A stretch of 36,103 bases of DNA from CALZFJ01 sp051878575 (GTDB lineage Bacteria > Bacteroidota > Bacteroidia > Bacteroidales > Muribaculaceae), in assembly GCA_051878575.1 (NCBI GenBank), contig JBJEKJ010000058.1, positions 1 to 36,103 of the forward strand, in the 5' to 3' direction. The notes under the pieces were generated by a model that was not told the DNA's origin, ran no database searches, and was given only the letters and a program-made list of their open reading frames with translations. This document shows positions 15,888-23,465 of the stretch, one piece after another. Position 1 is the stretch's first letter. Each line of letters begins with the position of its first letter. The position numbers were made by a program, and so were the translations under genes.

Positions 15888-16352
15888 ATGAGACGTTTTC
15901 TGAGAAATCTGCCGGTGGGAGTGGCTTCGGGCATAGTGACCCTTTTGGTTATCTACTTTTCTTTAAGCGCCCATCCCATTGGCGCCGACCAATTGATTAT
16001 ATTCGAAGGTGCCGATAAAATTTTGCACTTCATAATGTATTTTGGCCTTTCAGCTGTTTATTATTTAGATTACGCCAAGTTCCGGCTGCCTCATCACACA
16101 AGACTGAATGCCGAGGCGGGAGTGACTACGGCGGCAATCGTGTTAGGCGGGCTGATGGAAATAGCTCAAGGATTCACCGGCAAACGACAGATGGACTTCC
16201 TCGATTTCCTCGCCAACACTGCGGGTGCAATAGCTGCATTTTTATTCATCAAATATTATTTTATGAATATTTTCCGCAGCTACTTCCTGCACAAAAGGCA
16301 TCACCACCGCCATCACTCGACCCACAGTACGGCGAATGAGAAAACTGAATAG
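15888..16352 (+). CDS. VanZ-like family membrane protein
   Basis: This 154-residue protein has four predicted membrane helices (about 9-27, 41-60, 78-95, 107-127). It carries the VanZ family pattern of charged and polar residues: D43-K44 with H47 before helix 2, E91-x-x-Q94, R100, D103, D106 and N110-G113. The C-terminal tail is rich in His, Arg and Lys. The biochemical role of VanZ proteins is poorly known; some lower teicoplanin sensitivity. Its last 17 bases overlap the start of tamB in another frame, so translation of the two is probably linked. Position at the head of an outer-membrane assembly operon suggests envelope work, but that is inference. Confidence 0.85.
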   Translation: MRRFLRNLPVGVASGIVTLLVIYFSLSAHPIGADQLIIFEGADKILHFIMYFGLSAVYYLDYAKFRLPHHTRLNAEAGVTTAAIVLGGLMEIAQGFTGKRQMDFLDFLANTAGAIAAFLFIKYYFMNIFRSYFLHKRHHHRHHSTHSTANEKTE

Positions 16353-19300
16353 GAAAATATTACGCACATCTCTGAAGGTTACAGCCTGGCTCACGCTTTG
16401 CGCCATGCTTTCGCCATTGTTGCTCTACCTTCCGTTTGTTCAGGGAATAATCAAGGATATTGCCGTGAAGAAGGTGTCGGAGTCAACCGGCTTAGAGGTG
16501 ACGCTCGACAGGATACTGCTCAAATTCCCATTATGCGTGAGCATAGACAACCTTATATTAAAGGAAACACCGGCCGACACCATGCTCGCCGCCGGTAACC
16601 TATCGGTCGATGTGAAGCCGCTTGAGCTGCTCAAGGGAAAAATCGCAGTGGATAATGCCAAGCTAACATCAGGAAAATATAAACTATTATCCGACGACAA
16701 TACCATTGACTTGTCGGTCGACGTCGACCGATGCGAGTTGGGTGTCACCGGAATCGACTTGTCGGAAAACTCGGTGACGGCCTCCACTGCGACCCTCAGT
16801 GGCGGCAGGGTGACGCTCAACATAATTAGCGACAACTCGGCCGACACAACCTCTACTGCCGACTCATCGCCGTGGCTTATAAAGGCCAAGCGCATCAGGC
16901 TTGAGAACGTGGCCTACGGAATGACAATGACGCCGCTTATCGACAGGCTCAACGCACACGTGAGAAGCGCCGAGCTTACCGACGGTATCGTCGACACCGG
17001 CCGTCGCATTGTCGACGTGCGCAGTCTTTCCATCGACGGCGCCGACTGCAAATACCTTTTCCCGACATCGATACCTGCCGACACATTGCCGGTCGACAGC
17101 GCTTCGGCAGGCCCGTCACAACTGTGGACCATCAAAGGCGGCCGACTCAGTCTGACCGACTCACATGCGGTGTATGCCGTGAGCGGCCACACTCCGGCCG
17201 AGGGATTCGATATGGACTATATCGAGGCCTCGGCAATAAATATCGCCGTCGACAACTTCTTCAACCGTGGCTCTGCCATCATCGTGCCGATAAAGAGAAT
17301 AAGCGCCACCGAGCGTTGCGGACTGTGCGTCACCGATCTGACCGGCACTTTTGCAATGGACAGCACAGGTATAAAAATGGACAACCTGTCGATAGCCACC
17401 ACCAATTCGAGGATAGGCGGCAACTTGGCTGCCGACCACCATATATTCGACGACATCGACAATTCCGCCATCTCAGCCGATATCGACGCAGGTATAGGCA
17501 TTGCCGATATTATTCCGGTATATCCTTCGCTTCGCCAGTACCTGAGGAGCATATCCGACAAAACCATGATTGCAAAAATAGAGGCACAAGGCTTAATGCG
17601 GGAGATTATGCTTAGGCGTCTCAGCATATCACTGCCGGGCTTTGTCAACGTTAAGGCCAATGGCAGCATCAGCAATATAGCCGATGCCGACAGACTCGGC
17701 TGCGACATCGACTTATCGGGTAGAATGGGCAACCTCAACTTCTTGAAACCCATGCTCATCGCCGACGTGTCGACTCGCAAGGAGATAAACTTTCCACCCC
17801 TCAGCATCGATGGCAAAGTAACTGCCCGAAATGGCTCATATTGTGGCGACGCATCGTTGGCAATGCCCTCGGGAGATGTGGTGCTCGAAGCCTCTTGGAA
17901 TGGGAAATCGAGCGACTACGATATGTCGTTCGATGCATCCACCCTACCTGTGGCGGCAATAGTGCCATCCACAAAGGTCGACCTCATTAGCGGACACGGG
18001 TTCGTGAGGGGACACGGGTTCGACATATTCGACAAGTCGACAACGTGCGATGCCGAGCTCGTAATCGACAGCCTGTACTACAATGCAAAGCGATATTACG
18101 GCATTAAGTTAAGCGGAATGCTTGCCAACGGAAACTTCGACGCACATTTTGAGTCGCGTAACAAGAACTGGGACTTCAATGCCTATTCCAAAGGCTTCAT
18201 AACGCGCGACCACTATGTCTTTTCACTCTTGGCCGACATCAACGACCTCAACCTTAAGACACTGCGCTTAATGGACACGACATCAAACGGCTCGTTCAAC
18301 TTGAAGGTGTTTGGCGACATCGACCTGACTAAAAGTATATACGACGTGACTTCCGACGTTGAAAACCTGCGATGGACTCTCGGCGACCATTATTTCTATA
18401 CCGATATGATAGAGGTGGACCTCGCAAGCGACTCCACTCACTTTGCGGCTCGAATCGGCAACAACGATTTCAACCTCGAGCTTAGCTCCGAGTGTTGCGT
18501 CGACACAATGGCTGCCCGCCTGTCTCACGTTGCCGGCATAATGTCCGACCAATGGACTAAAAAATATTTGAACACCGACTCGCTGCAAGGTGCCCTACCA
18601 CCACTGACGTGCGATGTCAGCTTAGGCCGAAAAAATATTATTAGCCAAATCATCAACAACTCCGGCCTCACATATAGCGATTGCGACATACAGTTTGCCA
18701 ACGACTCTACCATGCACCTGCAAAGCAATGTCCTCGGGCTGAAAATGGGAGAAATCCAAATCGACACGATTACAATCAATGCAATAGAGCGCAACAAGCG
18801 GTTCAATTACGACGTGCATCTCGGCTGCCGCAAGGATTGGATTCCCGGACTTGCCAATGCCGACCTGAATGGCTATCTGTCAGGCAGTCTCATTCATGCG
18901 GTGTTCACACAGCACAATTTTGATAAAAAACAGGGCATCAACATTGGCATTAACGCCGAACTCACCGACTCCACGGTTAGGGCAAGCCTGTTTCCTCAGG
19001 AGCTGACCATAGGCTACAAGCAATGGTCTATCAATGCCGACAACCACATATCATTCGACTATGCCGACAAGCATTTCGACTCCAACATCATGCTGCGACA
19101 TGCCGAGAGTTTTTGCTCATTGATCACCCGCCACGACGACAGCAATGAGGAGCAGGAGGACATACTGATGAAAATTGCCAATGTGCAGATTGCCGACTGG
19201 CTGATACTGTCGCCCTTCGCACCGCCGGTAAAGGGGACTCTCGGAGCCGACTTCACAATTAAATACAATGGCACCAACATCTGGGGCAACGGAATGATCA

Positions 19301-21156
19301 ACGTGAGCGACCTCACCTACGACAAACGCAAGATAGGCTCCATAGAAGTGAACTCGATAATCGACCTGAATCCAAATACCGGAGGCACGATGGCAACGGC
19401 CAACCTTGAGGTGAACAACCGCCAGTGCGCGGTGGCCTACGGAGTGATCAACGACAGCATTACGACCGACCCGCTGAAGTTGGTATTGGAGCTAAACCGC
19501 TTTCCGCTCGACGTGCTTAACCCATTCTTGCCAAAGGACATGGTGGAGCTCCGAGGAAACCTCAATGGGGAAATGAACGTGAGCGGGACCATAGCAAATC
19601 CCATTCTGAACGGTTTCATCAATTGCGACTCCACATCGCTGTCGATGCCGGTATTCGGTAGCACCATCAATCTGCCCTCCGACAAGATACCGGTCGACTC
19701 GAGCCTCATACGTTTCGACAAATATGCCATAAAGGGCCTGAACGAAAACCCATTGTACGTCGACGGCTCCATCGACATTCACGACACCACTAATCCATTC
19801 CTCGATCTTTCCATTTATGGCAATAACATGCAATTCGTGAACAGCAAGCAGACACGGAAATCGGAATTGTTCGGGCGCGGATTCCTGACACTGAGATCAA
19901 CGGCAAAGGGACACATCAGCAACATCGACGTGAAAGCCGACGTAACGCTGCTTGCAGGCTCCAACCTTACTTACGTGCTTCAAAGCGATGTGAACGAGAT
20001 TGCCGCCCAACAGGAGCAGAATATAGTGAAATTCGTGCAGTTCAACGACACAGCCTATGTGCTGACCGACTCAGTGGCAAGAACCACGGCAGGAAACATC
20101 ACTCTTGATGCCTCGCTCAACATTCAGTCGGGAACCACGCTCAACGTGTTCATCTCCAAAAACGGAAAAGACCGAGCCGAGATTTTCGGCAACGGAAACC
20201 TGCATTTTGCTATGAACCGCTTGGGCGACAAGACTATGACCGGACGATACAACATCGAGAGCGGCTTCGTGAAATACTCGCCGCCGCTAATATCGCAGAA
20301 GGACTTCAAGTTCCAGAGCGGAAGCTACGTAATGTGGACAGGCAATGTCACGAATCCCACATTGAACATATCGGCCATAGAGACGCTAAAAGCCAACGTC
20401 ACCGAATCAGGCTCCGACTCGCGAATCATACGTTTTCTAATCGAGCTGAGCGTCACCAACTCGCTGTCGAATATGAACGTGCAATTCGACCTCGACACCA
20501 ACGACGACGCGACAATCCGGAATGAGCTGAAATCAATGTCGGCGGCACAGCGCTCGAGTCAGGCGGTAAACCTGCTACTCTACAACACCTATACCGGAAA
20601 AGACACAAAGGCTTCGGGCGACCTCACCGGCAATCCGCTCTACTCGTTCGTGACATCAAGGCTCAACAACTGGGCGGCAAGTGCCATGAAGGGAATAACC
20701 GTGACATTCGGATTCGACAACTACGAGGAGACACACGATGGGGTGTCGTCGAAGGCTATGCGATACAGCTACCAAGTGTCGAAATCGCTTTTCGACGACA
20801 GGTTCAAGATTGTAATCGGCGGAAACTACACACCCGGCACTTCCTCGTCGGAGGAAATAGCTCAAAACCTGTTCAACGATGTATCGCTCGAATATATGCT
20901 TAATAAAAACGGCAATATGTTCTTGCGCCTTTTCAACCAAAAGGGTTTCGTGAACGTGCTTGAGGGTGAGGTGACGCAGACGGGCGTATCATTCGTGTAC
21001 AAGCGCAAGCTCACTAATCTGAAATATCTCTTCAGATTCCTGAATTACCAATCTCGCGGCAAGAGCATGGCTCCCACGCCAAAGGCTTCAACTCAAGCAG
21101 TGTTGCCAAAAGAGGAAACCGACTCAACGAACGTATCCACCAACGAGAAATTATGA
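16336..21156 (+). CDS. tamB: TamB-family intermembrane protein
   Basis: This 1606-residue protein is inner-membrane anchored and would span the periplasm as a long beta-taco groove. It partners the Omp85 protein encoded next and is implicated in outer-membrane protein or lipid delivery (AsmA/TamB superfamily). One N-terminal membrane helix lies at about 15-35 after a basic start, followed by an AsmA-like beginning (about 38-110). A very long beta-rich body follows. The C-terminal DUF490 part, about 1130-1560, includes the recognisable GRYNIESGFVKYSPP and DF-x-F-x-SGSY-x-x-W-x-G-x-x-x-NP segments near 1300-1340. The start at 16336 lies inside the vanZ-like gene. The stop overlaps the tamL start (ATGA, 21153-21156), typical of a partner pair. 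The assignment is strong. Confidence 0.92.
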   Translation: MRKLNRKILRTSLKVTAWLTLCAMLSPLLLYLPFVQGIIKDIAVKKVSESTGLEVTLDRILLKFPLCVSIDNLILKETPADTMLAAGNLSVDVKPLELLKGKIAVDNAKLTSGKYKLLSDDNTIDLSVDVDRCELGVTGIDLSENSVTASTATLSGGRVTLNIISDNSADTTSTADSSPWLIKAKRIRLENVAYGMTMTPLIDRLNAHVRSAELTDGIVDTGRRIVDVRSLSIDGADCKYLFPTSIPADTLPVDSASAGPSQLWTIKGGRLSLTDSHAVYAVSGHTPAEGFDMDYIEASAINIAVDNFFNRGSAIIVPIKRISATERCGLCVTDLTGTFAMDSTGIKMDNLSIATTNSRIGGNLAADHHIFDDIDNSAISADIDAGIGIADIIPVYPSLRQYLRSISDKTMIAKIEAQGLMREIMLRRLSISLPGFVNVKANGSISNIADADRLGCDIDLSGRMGNLNFLKPMLIADVSTRKEINFPPLSIDGKVTARNGSYCGDASLAMPSGDVVLEASWNGKSSDYDMSFDASTLPVAAIVPSTKVDLISGHGFVRGHGFDIFDKSTTCDAELVIDSLYYNAKRYYGIKLSGMLANGNFDAHFESRNKNWDFNAYSKGFITRDHYVFSLLADINDLNLKTLRLMDTTSNGSFNLKVFGDIDLTKSIYDVTSDVENLRWTLGDHYFYTDMIEVDLASDSTHFAARIGNNDFNLELSSECCVDTMAARLSHVAGIMSDQWTKKYLNTDSLQGALPPLTCDVSLGRKNIISQIINNSGLTYSDCDIQFANDSTMHLQSNVLGLKMGEIQIDTITINAIERNKRFNYDVHLGCRKDWIPGLANADLNGYLSGSLIHAVFTQHNFDKKQGINIGINAELTDSTVRASLFPQELTIGYKQWSINADNHISFDYADKHFDSNIMLRHAESFCSLITRHDDSNEEQEDILMKIANVQIADWLILSPFAPPVKGTLGADFTIKYNGTNIWGNGMINVSDLTYDKRKIGSIEVNSIIDLNPNTGGTMATANLEVNNRQCAVAYGVINDSITTDPLKLVLELNRFPLDVLNPFLPKDMVELRGNLNGEMNVSGTIANPILNGFINCDSTSLSMPVFGSTINLPSDKIPVDSSLIRFDKYAIKGLNENPLYVDGSIDIHDTTNPFLDLSIYGNNMQFVNSKQTRKSELFGRGFLTLRSTAKGHISNIDVKADVTLLAGSNLTYVLQSDVNEIAAQQEQNIVKFVQFNDTAYVLTDSVARTTAGNITLDASLNIQSGTTLNVFISKNGKDRAEIFGNGNLHFAMNRLGDKTMTGRYNIESGFVKYSPPLISQKDFKFQSGSYVMWTGNVTNPTLNISAIETLKANVTESGSDSRIIRFLIELSVTNSLSNMNVQFDLDTNDDATIRNELKSMSAAQRSSQAVNLLLYNTYTGKDTKASGDLTGNPLYSFVTSRLNNWAASAMKGITVTFGFDNYEETHDGVSSKAMRYSYQVSKSLFDDRFKIVIGGNYTPGTSSSEEIAQNLFNDVSLEYMLNKNGNMFLRLFNQKGFVNVLEGEVTQTGVSFVYKRKLTNLKYLFRFLNYQSRGKSMAPTPKASTQAVLPKEETDSTNVSTNEKL

Positions 21157-23462
21157 GAATTGACAAATCCAAAATATTGATTGCCCTATTGCTGCTCTAC
21201 TGCCTGATATCGGCGGCAGGATGCTCCACCACTAAGCGTATTGAGGATGGTGAGGTGCTGTACACCGGTGTGGAGGACATAATAATAACGCCCGCGCCCA
21301 ACGAGCGTGTACCCAGAGAAATCGACGACAAGATTTTAGAGGCTGTCAACGTGAAGCCAAACGGCAGCATCATATCCCCCTACCTGCGCTCACCCATCCA
21401 GCTCGGCTTGTGGGTCTACAACTGGGGCGACAGCACCATGAGTGGAATGAAACGCTGGATATACAACAGGCTTGCAAAGCAACCGGTGCTTATTTCGGAC
21501 GTGAAGCCCGACATGCGCATAGAGATGATAAAGGTATTGCTCGAAAACAACGGCTATTTCGGGGCGAGTGCCGGCTATGAGCTTCTCTACAACAAAAAGG
21601 ACCCCAAACAGGCACTAATTTTATATAATGTGGCGCTCACATCGCCTTACAGGCTCAGTGGCATATCCTTTCTCAATGCGTCGTCGCAACTTGAGTTTGC
21701 TATCGACTCTCTTGCCCGTCTGGAACCCTACATTAATGTCGGAAGCCGGTTCAGCACCGACTCGCTCTCGATTGCGCGGGCCAACATCACCAACGTGCTA
21801 CGCAACAAGGGATACTACTATTTCAAGCCGGAATACATAGAGTTTTTGGCCGATACCACACAAGAAAGCCACAAAGTGGCACTGAAATTGGCTTTAGCCG
21901 ACAACATTCCGCCAAAAGCTCTGAGAAAATACTATGTAGGCAATGTGGAAACCAACGTCTACAATTACTTTGGCCGTAGCCGTGGCGTTCCCGACACGGC
22001 GGATCTCTCGCGTTGCCGGCTCGTGAAACACAATCCGGTGAGAGTACGCAACAATATGATGAATTCAGCCATTAGCCTGCGCAAGGGGCGCGAGTTCTCG
22101 GTACGCTCGGTGGAACGCACGCAGAACAACTTATCGAGACTCGGCATTTTCAGCAGTGTAGACATCAGCGCCACGCCACTCGACTCGGTGAGGGGCGACA
22201 CAATCGACGTTGGCATCAATTGCCGGCTCGACATGCCGATTGAGACGAAATTTGAGGTTAAGGCCGCGTCAAAGTCCAATAGCTACATCGGTCCGGCGGC
22301 AGTGCTTGGACTGACCAACAAGAATATATTCGGTGGCGGCGAGCAACTGACTACCGAGATGAAATTCGCCTACGAGTGGCAGACGGGAAAGAATGCGGGA
22401 AGCAAACTAAACTCCTATGAGGCCGGTCTCAACCTCTCGTTGGCATTTCCGCGGCTTCTTGCACCGAGTTTCGTCGACCGCTCACGCCGATACATAAATT
22501 GGACAAACATATCGCTCGGAGCGAGTATAATCAATCGCCCTAAATATTTCAAGATGCTCGACGCAAGCATTGGAATGAAATGGGAGTGGCATGCCAACCG
22601 CTATTCGCTTAACGAGTTCTCGCCACTAACGCTGAAATACACCAATCTGCTCGACTACAGCGACGAGTTCCTGATGATGGCGCTCGACAATCTCGCCATT
22701 CTAAACAGCTTCGACAACCAATTCCTGCCGATGATGACCTATTCATATACCTACGACCGACAAATCGACAGCGACAATGCCATCAACTGGAATATCACCC
22801 TCGCAGAGTCGGGCAATGTGCTATGCGGAATATGGGCACTTGCCGGAGCGGGAAAGGGTGAGGACGCGAAAGAGCTGTTCGGCACGCCGATATCGCAATT
22901 TGTGAAAGCCTCCACGCAGCTCACCTACTCGCGGCAGTTCCTTCCCGGACACTGGTTGGTGTCGCGCGCGATTCTCGGCATTGCCCACGCCTATGGCAAC
23001 TCCTCGGAGGTGCCTTTCAGCGAGCAGTTCTATGTGGGCGGGTCAAATTCGCTGCGAGCCTTTCCGGCACGCTCTATCGGCCCCGGGCACTATCATGACG
23101 ACAACTCATTTTTCGAGTTCTACGACCAGGCCGGTACGTTCAAGTTTGAGATGAACCTTGAATACAGATTCCCGATTCTCGGATTCATAAAGGGAGCGAT
23201 GTTTGTCGATGCCGGCAACGTGTGGCTGCTCAGTGAGGATATACTGCGTCCGGGAGCGAAACTCACCGGGCGCTCGTTCTTCACCGACCTTGCTCTCGGA
23301 ACAGGAATAGGTCTGCGATTGGATTTCGGGTTTATAGTCGTCAGGGGCGACCTCGGCATAGGAATCCACTATCCCTACGAGACCGAGAAAAAGAGCTATT
23401 ACAACATGTCGTCGTTCAAGAACTCACTCTCGCTCAATCTTGCAATCGGCTATCCGTTCTAA
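21153..23462 (+). CDS. tamL: TamL, lipoprotein form of TamA / BamA-family outer-membrane protein
   Basis: This 769-residue Omp85-family protein works with TamB. It begins with a lipoprotein signal: basic start, hydrophobic run, and lipobox ISAAGC with the acylated Cys at 24. That distinguishes Bacteroidota TamL from proteobacterial TamA. A periplasmic part with POTRA-like repeats spans about 30-380, followed by a C-terminal 16-strand barrel from about 380. The barrel contains the Omp85 lid-lock type segment FYVGGSNSLRAFP (about 626-638) and ends in a strand ending GYPF. It is translationally coupled to tamB. Its stop lies only 3 bases from the stop of the convergent lptD, with no room for a terminator between them. 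Confidence 0.92.
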   Translation: MRIDKSKILIALLLLYCLISAAGCSTTKRIEDGEVLYTGVEDIIITPAPNERVPREIDDKILEAVNVKPNGSIISPYLRSPIQLGLWVYNWGDSTMSGMKRWIYNRLAKQPVLISDVKPDMRIEMIKVLLENNGYFGASAGYELLYNKKDPKQALILYNVALTSPYRLSGISFLNASSQLEFAIDSLARLEPYINVGSRFSTDSLSIARANITNVLRNKGYYYFKPEYIEFLADTTQESHKVALKLALADNIPPKALRKYYVGNVETNVYNYFGRSRGVPDTADLSRCRLVKHNPVRVRNNMMNSAISLRKGREFSVRSVERTQNNLSRLGIFSSVDISATPLDSVRGDTIDVGINCRLDMPIETKFEVKAASKSNSYIGPAAVLGLTNKNIFGGGEQLTTEMKFAYEWQTGKNAGSKLNSYEAGLNLSLAFPRLLAPSFVDRSRRYINWTNISLGASIINRPKYFKMLDASIGMKWEWHANRYSLNEFSPLTLKYTNLLDYSDEFLMMALDNLAILNSFDNQFLPMMTYSYTYDRQIDSDNAINWNITLAESGNVLCGIWALAGAGKGEDAKELFGTPISQFVKASTQLTYSRQFLPGHWLVSRAILGIAHAYGNSSEVPFSEQFYVGGSNSLRAFPARSIGPGHYHDDNSFFEFYDQAGTFKFEMNLEYRFPILGFIKGAMFVDAGNVWLLSEDILRPGAKLTGRSFFTDLALGTGIGLRLDFGFIVVRGDLGIGIHYPYETEKKSYYNMSSFKNSLSLNLAIGYPF

Positions 23463-23465
23463 GAC

